The notes beneath the pieces are model-generated. The model made no database searches and was not told the origin of the DNA. It saw nothing but the letters and a program-made list of their open reading frames with translations. Positions 36,942 to 45,149 of a stretch of DNA of 64,000 bases are shown here, piece by piece. The DNA comes from BOG-908 sp963692875. GTDB taxonomy: Bacteria; Pseudomonadota; Alphaproteobacteria; Acetobacterales; Acetobacteraceae. Position 1 is the stretch's first letter. Each line of letters opens with the position of its first letter. The stretch is taken from assembly GCA_965198755.1 (NCBI GenBank), contig OZ240673.1:3844001-3908000 (forward strand), read 5' to 3'. The translations under genes were made by a program, and so were the position numbers.

Positions 36942-38447
36942 ATGACGATCGGCAGGCCGACGCGTGCGCAACTCGAGGCGGTGGCCCAGGACCTGAATTT
37001 CGAGTTCGAGGCAGGCGATCTCGACTTCTTTGCAGCCATGCTGCAGCCGAGTTTTGCCGCCTACGACATACTCGACGGGCTGCCGGATTACGGCCCCGCC
37101 GTTCGTTATCCACGGACCCCGGGCTACCGGCCGACGGCCGAAGAGAACCCGCACAATGCATGGTTCGTGAAGTCGGAGGTCCGCGGCGCCTCCGAGGGCA
37201 AGCTTTTAGGCAGGACAGTCGCCTTGAAGGATAACATCTGCCTGGCCGGCGTAGCGATGATGAACGGCTCCTCGACTTTGAGGGGCTACGTTCCCGAAGT
37301 GGACGCGACGGTCGTAACGCGCATCCTCGACGCCGGCGGCCTCATCACCGGCAAGGCCAACTGCGAGCATTTCTGCCTGTCCGCCGGCAGCCACACCAAT
37401 CCGACAGGCCCTACGCACAACCCGCACAGGCGCGGCTACACGACCGGCGGCTCCTCTTCGGGCAGCGCCGCCCTGGTCGCCGCGGGTGACGTGGACATGG
37501 CGTTGGGCGGTGACCAGGGCGGCTCCATTCGGGTGCCCGCGTCTCATTGCGGCATCTACGGACTGAAGCCAACCGTGGGCCTTGTTCCATACACGGGCAT
37601 CATGCCTATTGAAGCCACGCTCGACCATGTCGGGCCAATGACGTGCAATGTGGCCGACAACGCCCTGCTGCTGGAGGTCATCGCTGGTCCGGACGGCCTG
37701 GACCCAAGGCAAGGCTTCAACGGTGCGCCCGGTGACTATCGATCAGCGCTCGGCCTCGGCGCGAGCGGTCTGCGCATAGGCATCGTGCGCGAAGGCTTCG
37801 GCCACACCGACTCCGAGGCCGACGTGGACGCTAAAGTAAGTGCCGCGGCAATCCGGTTCGCCGAACTTGGCGCCACGGTCGAGGAGGTTTCCGTGCCGAT
37901 GCACCCGCTGGGAGCGGTGCTGTGGCTGGCGATCGCGTCGGAAGGCAGCGTTGGCGCCTTGATGAACGGCAACGTGTTCGGAACCGGCTGGCGGGGACAT
38001 TATGTCACCGACCTGCGCACCGCCCATGCCGCCTGGCGCACCCGAACCGGAGAACTGTCCGACACCCTCAAGCTGGTGATGATGCTCGGCCAGTATTTCA
38101 GCAAGCACCATCACGGCCGTTTCTACGCGAAAGCGCAGAATATCAGCCGTCTGCTGCGAACGGCATATGACGATGCATTGTCGCGCCATGACTTGCTGTT
38201 GATGCCGACCTCGCCGACCAAGCCGGGACCAATTCCCGACCTGGACGCGCCGCGCCAGCATCGCATGCAGGTGGCGGCAGGCTCGCTGGCCAACACGTCC
38301 GCCTTCAACGTCACCGGCCATCCCGCGATGTCGGTTCCCTGCGGCAAGGTCGACGGGCTGCCGGTGGGCATGATGCTGATTGCCGGACATCACGACGAAG
38401 CCACGATCTATCGTGCCGCGGCCGCCTTCGAGGCGAACGTCGCCTAG
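36942..38447 (+). CDS. Amidase signature family amidase
   Basis: A 501-residue Ser-cisSer-Lys amidase. Catalytic Lys96 in VALKDNI, glycine-serine loop GGSSSGSAA (169-177) and nucleophile Ser195 in GGSIRVPAS. Later GLPVGMMLIAGHHDEATIYR closes the fold. It converts amides to acids and ammonia. With the amidohydrolase, P450 and NylB-like hydrolase it forms a likely amide-catabolic cassette. Confidence 0.93.
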   Translation: MTIGRPTRAQLEAVAQDLNFEFEAGDLDFFAAMLQPSFAAYDILDGLPDYGPAVRYPRTPGYRPTAEENPHNAWFVKSEVRGASEGKLLGRTVALKDNICLAGVAMMNGSSTLRGYVPEVDATVVTRILDAGGLITGKANCEHFCLSAGSHTNPTGPTHNPHRRGYTTGGSSSGSAALVAAGDVDMALGGDQGGSIRVPASHCGIYGLKPTVGLVPYTGIMPIEATLDHVGPMTCNVADNALLLEVIAGPDGLDPRQGFNGAPGDYRSALGLGASGLRIGIVREGFGHTDSEADVDAKVSAAAIRFAELGATVEEVSVPMHPLGAVLWLAIASEGSVGALMNGNVFGTGWRGHYVTDLRTAHAAWRTRTGELSDTLKLVMMLGQYFSKHHHGRFYAKAQNISRLLRTAYDDALSRHDLLLMPTSPTKPGPIPDLDAPRQHRMQVAAGSLANTSAFNVTGHPAMSVPCGKVDGLPVGMMLIAGHHDEATIYRAAAAFEANVA

Positions 38448-38739
38448 TCCCATTGTAGGCCGAGCCTGACGTAACCATGCCGAAACTGGCCGGGCAACGG
38501 CAGCGAGAGCAGGGCGTTGCCGCGACGCCGAGTTCGCTGTCGCGGCTGCTCTGCAAGGCTGGCTGGACATATAGAAAGCCCTCACCGCGCAGGAGACCGA
38601 GTGCGCCGACGTAGCCAGGCGCCGCCGGCGCTGGCTCGAGTGGATGATGGCCTATGTTTTGGGTGAGCGTTGTCCCGCTACCTTTGCTCAGCCTTTTGCT
38701 GAGCTTTTCCCGTTGACGTGACGTTACCCCATGTTTTCA
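38448..38739. other. Gap with an outer-membrane-protein tail and a terminator
   Basis: On the minus strand at about 38450-38580 a frame ends in LLSLPLPGQFRHGYVRLGLQWD then stop, which looks like the last strands of an outer-membrane beta-barrel; the rest of that gene is absent. A rho-independent terminator follows at 38686. Confidence 0.35.
38686..38708 (+). terminator. Rho-independent terminator
   Basis: GCTCAGC, a 5-base loop, GCTGAGC, then TTTT: a 7-bp perfect stem with a U-tract on the plus strand. It closes the amidohydrolase-amidase transcript 240 bases after the amidase stop and separates it from the convergent sigma-factor operon. Confidence 0.7.
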
Positions 38740-39105
38740 TCATGCCTTGCTAGTACTGATCGCAGCGTCAGCGATTTTCTGGACGAGAAGGCCGTGCCCT
38801 ACTGCGGCGCCCGCCCGCAGCGCGGCAGCGATAAAGGTGGTTTCCGCAAGTTCTTCGCGAGTCGCGCCTAACTTCAGCGCTCGACGGGTATGGACGTCCA
38901 GACAGTAGGCGCACTGCGTGGTGAGGGCTACTCCGATCGCGATCAGCTCCCGATACTTTGCGGGAACCGCGCCGTCGTCCCTTTCGGATATCGCCTTGAA
39001 CGCTAGAAAGGCTTTCGCCTCCGCTGGAGCCATAGCGGCGAGAAGTGGGCCGAGAGCCAGGTCAGCCGGCGTCGAATAGGTCGATAGGGTCGTCGAGTCT
39101 GTCAT
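38740..39105 (-). CDS. Carboxymuconolactone decarboxylase/AhpD-like protein
   Basis: A 121-residue all-helical protein with the redox motif CAYCLDVHTRRAL (CxxC plus His) of AhpD-like peroxidase partners. Such proteins act as thiol antioxidants or reductases. Last gene of a four- or five-gene operon with an ECF sigma factor; its ATG overlaps the stop of the preceding gene, so they are translated together. Confidence 0.9.
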   Translation of the reverse strand: MTDSTTLSTYSTPADLALGPLLAAMAPAEAKAFLAFKAISERDDGAVPAKYRELIAIGVALTTQCAYCLDVHTRRALKLGATREELAETTFIAAALRAGAAVGHGLLVQKIADAAISTSKA

Positions 39106-39335
39106 GGAGACTGCTCCTTTCGCAACGCGATAGAGATGGTTTCAATCAATCCAATGAACCAGCACATCGGACAGCCACGCAGCAGAACAACCGCGCCGAT
39201 GAAGAAGGCGATGGCCACCGTGCCGGAAAGTGTCCCGGGGTAGGACAGCAGCCAAACGGCGAGGGCGGCTAACAGCGTTGCTCCTACACCTCGTCCGACA
39301 TGTCGGACCACGGTCTGGCTAGCGAATGGACTCAT
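39102..39335 (-). CDS. YgaP/DUF2892-like small membrane protein
   Basis: Seventy-seven residues with two membrane helices (GATLLAALAVWLLSY and GTVAIAFFIGAVVLL) followed by RGCPMCWFIGL, the Cys-Pro-x-Cys motif typical of DUF2892 proteins. Overlaps the sigma factor stop and the AhpD-like start by four bases each. A second protein of the same type is the first gene of this operon. Confidence 0.75.
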   Translation of the reverse strand: MSPFASQTVVRHVGRGVGATLLAALAVWLLSYPGTLSGTVAIAFFIGAVVLLRGCPMCWFIGLIETISIALRKEQSP

Positions 39336-39841
39336 TTCAGTAAATACTCCCGCAGTAGAATGCGCGCCCTGTGCAGGCGGCCTTTGACGGCTTCGCGGCT
39401 TAAATTCAAAGAACCTGCAATTTCGTCTATGGTCTGTTCCTCAAAATCGCGCATCACGACGATACTGCGGTAGTGCTCCGGCAGCGATTGAATTGCCGCA
39501 GCCACATCGAGCCGCAGCCCCTCGTCAGGCTGTGAGAGGATGTCTATCTCGCTCGGGTGCGTTAGGCTTGGCGCCAGACCAAAGCCCCGTGCAAGGCGTA
39601 GACATTCGCGGCGGACGACGGCGAAAAGCCATGCCGAAACGGATGACGCAGCGCGTAGCGTCCCGACTTTCCGGTACAGCAGCCACAGCGCCTCCTGCAC
39701 GGCGTCGTCCACGTCGTTTGCACGGCAAGTAACGCGCGCGTAGCGCCTGATGTCCGGGCGGGCGGCCTCGAGCAACCTAACTAATGCCGTTTGGTCACCG
39801 CCAATCGCCATCTGGACGAGCGGCGCGGGCAGCCGGGACAT
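39332..39841 (-). CDS. ECF-type RNA polymerase sigma factor
   Basis: About 169 residues from ATG 39841; the longer frame to 39925 adds residues that overlap the upstream gene. Region 2 (VDDAVQEALWLLYRKVGTLR, SAWLFAVVRRECLR) and region 4 (LPEHYRSIVVMRDFEEQTIDEIAGSLNLSREAVKGRLHRAR) are both intact. No anti-sigma gene is visible; instead it is wedged between two small CPxC membrane proteins and an AhpD-like protein, which may sense redox state and hold the sigma factor. Confidence 0.92.
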   Translation of the reverse strand: MSRLPAPLVQMAIGGDQTALVRLLEAARPDIRRYARVTCRANDVDDAVQEALWLLYRKVGTLRAASSVSAWLFAVVRRECLRLARGFGLAPSLTHPSEIDILSQPDEGLRLDVAAAIQSLPEHYRSIVVMRDFEEQTIDEIAGSLNLSREAVKGRLHRARILLREYLLK

Positions 39842-39845
39842 GGTA

Positions 39846-40070
39846 TCAGTGACCCTCGGCGGGACTGGAGCCGACTGGACGACGGCCCACCATGGCACAC
39901 ATCGGACAGAAGCCTGCAACACCACTTGATGCGATAATAAGACCGATGGCGATGAAGGAATAACTTACAAGTCTGGACGACAGCGCATACCAGGCCCCTA
40001 CGGCAAGTGCCAAACCGAGGAGGACCCGACAAATCTGCTCCCACGCATAAAGGTTCTTCCGGTAGATCAC
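39846..40070 (-). CDS. DUF2892-like small membrane protein
   Basis: Seventy-four residues from a GTG at 40070 with GGAGG 7 bases upstream. IYRKNLYAWEQICRVLLG, two helices, and FCPMCAMVGRR, the CPxC motif. First clear gene of the sigma-factor operon; its stop is 4 bases before the sigma start. Confidence 0.75.
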   Translation of the reverse strand: MIYRKNLYAWEQICRVLLGLALAVGAWYALSSRLVSYSFIAIGLIIASSGVAGFCPMCAMVGRRPVGSSPAEGH

Positions 40071-40072
40071 GA

Positions 40073-40327
40073 TCAGGCCTCCTTCAGTCGCTTGCGTGCG
40101 ACCCCGAGGTGAAGAGGGAGGATCCGGGCACAACGGTTCACGGGATCTACGATTTTTTTCGAGACCGTCCCCACCATGTAGTTAAAGCAGGCGCCACTAA
40201 GGCCGCCGCGCACCACTACCTGATGAGCTTCCCGCGGACGGAAGGCAGATGCACGTGTCGGACGTGCCAAGGCTAAACCGCAGCTGTCGTCCAGCTCGCG
40301 CAGCGACCGCGGAGCCAACAAACTCAA
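40073..40327 (-). CDS. Possible small protein upstream of the sigma operon
   Basis: Eighty-four codons whose C-terminal half (NYMVGTVSKKIVDPVNRCAR) looks protein-like and whose stop is 2 bases before the GTG of the DUF2892 gene. No family recognised; the N-terminal half looks like non-coding sequence, so a later start is possible. Confidence 0.3.
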   Translation of the reverse strand: MSLLAPRSLRELDDSCGLALARPTRASAFRPREAHQVVVRGGLSGACFNYMVGTVSKKIVDPVNRCARILPLHLGVARKRLKEA

Positions 40328-40728
40328 GGGGGGCCGGCTGCCTCAGCCTAATCCCCATGTTCCGATGGCAGGTGTGGGATTTGGTAGTGGCTATGTCTCG
40401 TCCGCGCCCCAGTTTGGCTCGGGCTATGTTTTGCGAAGCTCCTACAGCACTTGTCTCGCAGGTCTCAGACGTAGTCGTAGTAGGGTAGGTTGTCGACTAG
40501 CTCCAAAAGAAGGCTATGGTTGAGTAACAATATTCGCCAGCATCAGTATGACGAACTATCCCACCTCGTTTATCGGCTACTTTGCTATCAGCAACGAACG
40601 GCGTGCGACATTTAACATGCTTAATCTGCATCCCGGTCGCCCGTGAGTCCATCTCTGCTATTTGCACGGACACATAACCGTGACAGATCGTAAACCTATT
40701 TGATAAGATTGATCCGGAGTTTTCTCTG
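40328..40728. other. Intergenic stretch with promoter-like AT content
   Basis: About 400 bases between divergently arranged units, with GC falling near 40.5-40.7 kb. I see no gene or clear motif. Confidence 0.4.
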
Positions 40729-41718
40729 TCAGGGAATTAGCAGTGCGCGACCGCCATCGATTGATTGGAAAGTCATGGCGTGATCAATCTCGTCCAGCCG
40801 GAACTCGCTACCGACCCTCGTCTGGAACAGCGGTTCATCCATGATATTTCCAAGCTCCCGAAAGGCGTTGGCCAAGCGGGTTGGATCAGTAACAATTAGA
40901 CTTTCAAGCACCGTGAAGCGTCGAAGCATAAGGTTCCGCCCCATCAGCAACGTCGTTGGGAGTGCGATTGGACTGGCGCCTCCGAGGAAGCCATAAATGC
41001 GCACGGCCGTATTCATGGGCAGGTGCGGCAGGATCCGGCTTAGCAGATCCCCGCCTACGCCGTCGAACACGGTCGTGGCGTCGAGTTCAAGGGCCAATGT
41101 AGCGAATTTGTCCTCGAACCCGTTTTCCGTCGAAACGAGCACGTGCTCGGTCCCGTGCTCGAGGAGTCCGTCGCGCGCAGCCGCGGATCGAACCAGGAAC
41201 ATTGCCGGGACCCCGCGGCGACGTACTAGCGCCGCTGCGACCAAGCCCGTGGCAGAGTTGCCCGCCGTTACGATGAGGCCTTTCCCTCCCGGTACGGCCT
41301 CTTCAAGGAAGGCGTACACGGTCAGCACGTTGGCGAGTGAGCCGCAGAGATCGCGCGCAACAATATGATCCGGCAGCACGAGACAGCTCGAATAGTGCAC
41401 CTGCGCCCGCTCGCACCACAGGCCACGGGTATGCACGCTCTTGGCCAGCGATTTGTAGATCGCCACTTGTTTCCCCAGCATCGCCGCCGGCACGCCATCG
41501 CCGATCGCAACGACGATGCCCGCCCCGTTCGCTCCGTAGATGTCATGGCCGTCGGCCGGGGGCGCGCCAGGCATCGGGCGCGTGAGGAAGAATTTGTCGC
41601 CATGGGTGATCGCCGACGCGATCATGTCGACCAGGACGTGGCCCGAAGGGGGTGCCTCCGGTGCCGGAACGTCACAATACTCCAGGGTTCGCTGGGACGT
41701 CACGCAAATCGCTCTCAT
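40729..41718 (-). CDS. MDR-type quinone/alcohol oxidoreductase
   Basis: A 329-residue medium-chain reductase. N-terminal GroES-like domain (LEYCDVPAPEAPPSGHVLVDM, NGAGIVVAIGDGV) and a Rossmann domain with TAGNSATGLVAAALVRRRG. The catalytic-zinc Cys-His pattern is absent, so it is more like an NADPH-dependent quinone or enone reductase. Divergent from an HxlR regulator across 89 bases. Confidence 0.88.
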   Translation of the reverse strand: MRAICVTSQRTLEYCDVPAPEAPPSGHVLVDMIASAITHGDKFFLTRPMPGAPPADGHDIYGANGAGIVVAIGDGVPAAMLGKQVAIYKSLAKSVHTRGLWCERAQVHYSSCLVLPDHIVARDLCGSLANVLTVYAFLEEAVPGGKGLIVTAGNSATGLVAAALVRRRGVPAMFLVRSAAARDGLLEHGTEHVLVSTENGFEDKFATLALELDATTVFDGVGGDLLSRILPHLPMNTAVRIYGFLGGASPIALPTTLLMGRNLMLRRFTVLESLIVTDPTRLANAFRELGNIMDEPLFQTRVGSEFRLDEIDHAMTFQSIDGGRALLIP

Positions 41719-41763
41719 GCACCAACTTCCTCCGTCAGATCTACTGCATGAGGCCCATTTGGA

Positions 41764-41780
41764 CTTACCGTATGCAAGTG
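41764..41780. promoter_or_regulatory. Putative HxlR operator
   Basis: ACTTACCGTATGCAAGT, an imperfect inverted repeat with ACTT/AAGT arms in the space between the divergent reductase and HxlR starts. Position fits control of both genes. Confidence 0.4.
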
Positions 41781-41807
41781 CGGATCTTTTTGTTAGTGTG
41801 CGTCTCC

Positions 41808-42128
41808 ATGATAGTGCAGCGACAATGTCCAGTGAGTTTCACAGCCCGGATTGTCGGCGGACGGTGGAAGCCCAAGATACTCTGGGTGCTGCTGCGCAAC
41901 GAGCCACTGCGCTACACGGCGCTGCGCCGGGCCTGCCCTCCAGTCAGCGACCGCATTCTGTCGAAGGAGCTGAAGGAGCTAGAGTCCTGGGGCCTGATCA
42001 CGCGCCGAGAATACTCCACCATCCCGCCGAAGACCGACTACAGCCTTACTGCCCAGGGGCATACGCTCCGCTCGATTTTGGAAGCAATGGCGGAATGGGG
42101 TGATCGTGCACAAGATGTTGTCTCTTGA
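41808..42128 (+). CDS. HxlR-family regulator
   Basis: About 106 residues from ATG 41808. I chose this start because family members begin with CPVxFTxxxxGGRWK, here CPVSFTARIVGGRWKPKILW; earlier ATGs at 41748 and 41772 would run through the operator. The winged helix RYTALRRACPPVSDRILSKELKELE is intact. The N-terminal Cys is the redox or electrophile sensor in YodB/HypR-type members, in keeping with the divergent quinone reductase-like gene. Confidence 0.9.
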   Translation: MIVQRQCPVSFTARIVGGRWKPKILWVLLRNEPLRYTALRRACPPVSDRILSKELKELESWGLITRREYSTIPPKTDYSLTAQGHTLRSILEAMAEWGDRAQDVVS

Positions 42129-42386
42129 TGCCGGGTCACAGATTGAAGGCGACCTGTTTTTGCAGAGTCGCGAGTCACGCTGGTAAACCCACAGCATTAC
42201 GTCGTCAGAATGGTGGCTGCGCTACCCGTCAACCTTGCAGGTTGGAGTGTCATGCGACCATGTTCAGGGCTCAACGCTACGGCTTCGGCAAAATCCAGCA
42301 GCTGGAACAGGCCCCATCCGACAACGCCGCGACCCACGTCCGCACAGAGTTGGCAATCGCGCGGAACCGCTTGCGCGGCCTCCTGC

Positions 42387-43334
42387 TCAGAACGGCTGCA
42401 ACAGGCGAAGCACCGCCTGAAAGCCCTCCGGCCGGTTCTCGGTTCCGAACTCGCGGTAAGCCGTGCCGATGATTGTGGCGCTTCCTAATTCCGAGAGGAA
42501 ACCCGGACCCAGCCCAAACACCTGCTGGCGCGATCCGCGCACCGGTTCCCCACCGATCCGTGCGTCGTCGAGCTGCCGCAACGTGTAGCCGGCCAGCCCA
42601 ATACGCCAATTCCGTCCAGCCCATGTCCCTGCGGCGTAGGAGGCGGATAGGTTCAGCTCCAGCTGGTCTCCAGCCTGCGTGCTCCCGGCGTCATACGCCG
42701 GCGCCGGGCGCGTGTTGCGGCTGCTCCAGTCGTAGGTCAGGCGACTGCTGATCTCCCACCGAGGCGTAATCCGAAGGGTGGTCGCGACGTACGGCGAGAG
42801 CTGCCAGCTGTTCTGGCCGGCGTTGATCGTGCGCGCCGGCGAGTATGTCCCCGTCGGAATAACGGCCTGCAAGGCAAGCCGAACCGAAAGAGGGCGGCCA
42901 AGCAGGTGCGCGCCGGACCACTCGACAAGAGGCGCCAGGGTGATGTCGCCGACCCCGCCCTGCAACGTTGCGGTCGAGTTGCCCATGCCGGAGTGAACCA
43001 AGGCGAAGGGTAGCAGGCCCTCGACGCCCAAATGGCCACCCAGCAAGGAGATGCCGGAGACGTAAGCCGGGTGCAGGATCACCCCGGCACTCCAAAGCTT
43101 GTGTCGGCCGGCCAAGCCGCTGCCGTTCGCGTCGGTGAGGTAGCTCGCGGTCGTGCCGTCGCCGATCACCTCCAGAAGGCCGCCCTGGCCGGCCTCGCCA
43201 TCCAGAAAGCTTGTCTCGCCCAGATCTACCTGGGGCTGGCTGACCGGCGGTGCCATCGGTGCGCCAGCCGCCCGGGCAAACGAGAACGCCCCAAGGAAGG
43301 CCGAAACGCCTGCCGCGACCCATGAGTGGTTCAC
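42387..43334 (-). CDS. Outer-membrane channel of the SphA/phenol-degradation MetA type
   Basis: A 315-residue exported beta-barrel. GTG start whose GTGA overlaps the upstream stop; signal peptide ends after SFARAAG. Repeating amphipathic strands, LLPFALVHSGMGN, the characteristic GVGDITLAPLVEWSG, LQAVIPTGTYSP and a C-terminal aromatic residue (LLQPF) mark the phenol_MetA_deg porin-like family used to take up aromatic compounds. Last gene of the nine-gene catabolic operon. Confidence 0.85.
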   Translation of the reverse strand: MNHSWVAAGVSAFLGAFSFARAAGAPMAPPVSQPQVDLGETSFLDGEAGQGGLLEVIGDGTTASYLTDANGSGLAGRHKLWSAGVILHPAYVSGISLLGGHLGVEGLLPFALVHSGMGNSTATLQGGVGDITLAPLVEWSGAHLLGRPLSVRLALQAVIPTGTYSPARTINAGQNSWQLSPYVATTLRITPRWEISSRLTYDWSSRNTRPAPAYDAGSTQAGDQLELNLSASYAAGTWAGRNWRIGLAGYTLRQLDDARIGGEPVRGSRQQVFGLGPGFLSELGSATIIGTAYREFGTENRPEGFQAVLRLLQPF

Positions 43335-43744
43335 TTAACGGCCTGCGGGCCGGGCCGCACGCTTCGAGCCGGGCACCCGGTCGCCAGCAGCGCCATCGAA
43401 CTCAGCGGCTCAAATTGGGCCGGGTCGAGTTTGTCCTGGGGCTGCCGTCGCCCGGCAGCTGCCGGGGAGACGGTGCTGGTTTCGATTAACGCCAGTCCGG
43501 GGCGAGGCCGGGCAAGGATCCTGCCCTCGCCCAACGCCACCTCGGCCATGGCGTCGTCATTCGGAAGCGAGGAGAAAACACTGGCGGCCTGTGCCGCGCA
43601 GGGGGCTGGCGTCGCGGCGACCTGCGCTTCTTCGCCGACGAGCGGCTGGCGGGCCTCCTCGCGCCGCTCGCACAGCAGCAGAGGGTAGCCTCGCATCAAC
43701 AGGCGCGGCGGCATCGTGCGCCGAGCCGGTCGGCCCTGACCCAA
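43331..43744 (-). CDS. Hypothetical protein coupled to the outer-membrane channel gene
   Basis: Up to 137 residues, without a recognised domain, overlapping the next gene by GTGA. Composition is Ala/Pro/Arg-rich and no signal peptide is evident. The overlap supports it being translated, but the frame could be spacer sequence. Confidence 0.35.
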   Translation of the reverse strand: MGQGRPARRTMPPRLLMRGYPLLLCERREEARQPLVGEEAQVAATPAPCAAQAASVFSSLPNDDAMAEVALGEGRILARPRPGLALIETSTVSPAAAGRRQPQDKLDPAQFEPLSSMALLATGCPARSVRPGPQAVK

Positions 43745-43781
43745 CCAAGCATCGCCCGAACCCCGGACTGCCGCGCCGGGC

Positions 43782-44153
43782 TCACAATGGAGCGGCGGTG
43801 GACTGCCAGGCGATCATCCGCCAGCCCTCATCCGACCTCGTCCAGACGTTGGTGTAGCGGTTGCGGAGCTGGCGCTCCTCTCCGTTGATGCTCGCCCGCA
43901 TATGGGCGAGGCCCGTTATCACGGCGACTTCGCCATGCAGGCGAACCTGCTCGTCCGAGCGCCTAATCTCCAGGTAGCGCGTGCCGCCGGCTTGCAGTCC
44001 GGCGAGGAAGCTCGCCTTGGTATCTTGGCGTGCCGAAGAGTGCGTCCAGGTCAGGTCATCCGACAGCAGCCGGCCGAGTGCGCCGACGTCAGCCGTCACC
44101 ATTGCGTCACAGCGACGGGCCTCGAGCCCGAGCAGCTGGGTTGTTTCGTCCAT
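43782..44153 (-). CDS. NTF2-like/DUF4440 protein
   Basis: A 123-residue cone-shaped NTF2-fold protein from ATG 44153 with GGAG 6 bases upstream. Motifs: ARRCDAMVTADVGALGRLLSDDLTWTHSSA and the closing strand RYTNVWTRSDEGWRMIAWQST. Members are isomerases, dehydratases or binding proteins. Starts 13 bases after the FAH-family stop. Confidence 0.85.
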   Translation of the reverse strand: MDETTQLLGLEARRCDAMVTADVGALGRLLSDDLTWTHSSARQDTKASFLAGLQAGGTRYLEIRRSDEQVRLHGEVAVITGLAHMRASINGEERQLRNRYTNVWTRSDEGWRMIAWQSTAAPL

Positions 44154-44166
44154 GGCGCGCTCCGGC

Positions 44167-45114
44167 TTAGGCCACGCGGGCCAATGATTGGTCGGGCACG
44201 ATCTCGATGCTAAGCCGGCCAAGGCCCTCGATCTCAGCTTCAACCTTGTCGCCAACATGGAGAAACGTGTTGGACCCCAGGCCGACGCCGGCCGGCGTTC
44301 CGGTCAGGATCACGTCGCCGGGTTCCAGAGTCACATGGTCCGACATGGCCGAGATCTGCTCGGCCACGGACCAGATCATGTTGGAGGTGTTGGAGTCCTG
44401 CTTCAGATCGCCGTTTACCCAAAGCTTCAACGACAGCCGGTCGTGCTTTACGAAGCGGGCGGGGGTGATCTTCGGGCCGAACGGGCAGCTGTCGTCGAAG
44501 CCCTTGCCTCCGAACAGGTCGAACTTGACCAGGTGCTTGGGGTGGAACTGCCAGTCGCGCGCGGACAGGTCGATGCCGATGGCGTAACCGGCGACGTAGT
44601 CGAGCGCCTCGTCCACACTCACCCGGCGTGCCCGCTTGCCGATGACGACCCCGAGCTCGCCTTCCCAGTCGAATTTGTTCGATTGCACCGGGTAACGCAC
44701 GCTCTTGCCGCAGCCTACCAGTGTGGTGGTGGGCGGCTTGAAGAACAGCACAGGGATCGAGTCCTCCTTCTTTTTCGCGTTGAGCGATGGGGCGTCCTTG
44801 GCCATGTGATCGGCGTAGTTGGCGCCCATCAGCACGACCTTGCTCGGATACTGCAGAGGAGTGAGGAACTGGTCGGGGCCGGGCGCCGGGTTAATGGGCG
44901 TGGCCGCGACCTGCCCGGAAGCGATGTCGTCGGCGAGCTGCACCAGCGCCGGTTCGCGCTCCGACCAGTGCTCGAACAGATTGATCAGGCCCCGCGACGG
45001 GGTGGGCTCTAGCAGCTCCGGCGCCAGGCCGGAGAGCGCGTACCAGTGCGGGCCGACCTCGATCGCGGGCGTCGGCCGTCCATCGGCCTGGATCGTTGCA
45101 AGGGCGAACGTCAT
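44167..45114 (-). CDS. Fumarylacetoacetate hydrolase-family enzyme
   Basis: A 315-residue FAH-superfamily protein. Metal-binding and catalytic motifs are conserved: MGANYADHMAKDA, FDWEGELGVVIGKRARRV, GIDLSARDWQ, and the C-terminal LEPGDVILTGTPAGVG. Such enzymes hydrolyse 2,4-dioxo acids or decarboxylate/hydrate 2-oxo acids, releasing 2-oxoacids such as pyruvate. It follows the enolase-like gene by 35 bases and probably acts on the ring-cleavage product of the VOC dioxygenase. Confidence 0.92.
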   Translation of the reverse strand: MTFALATIQADGRPTPAIEVGPHWYALSGLAPELLEPTPSRGLINLFEHWSEREPALVQLADDIASGQVAATPINPAPGPDQFLTPLQYPSKVVLMGANYADHMAKDAPSLNAKKKEDSIPVLFFKPPTTTLVGCGKSVRYPVQSNKFDWEGELGVVIGKRARRVSVDEALDYVAGYAIGIDLSARDWQFHPKHLVKFDLFGGKGFDDSCPFGPKITPARFVKHDRLSLKLWVNGDLKQDSNTSNMIWSVAEQISAMSDHVTLEPGDVILTGTPAGVGLGSNTFLHVGDKVEAEIEGLGRLSIEIVPDQSLARVA

Positions 45115-45149
45115 AGGGAGGCTCCCATTTGCTTTATCGGGGTCATGTG

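Noticed and set aside
39332..39925. Longer 197-codon version of the sigma factor
   Set aside because: The extra N-terminal residues overlap the upstream DUF2892 gene in another frame and precede region 2 by too much; the ATG at 39841 fits better.
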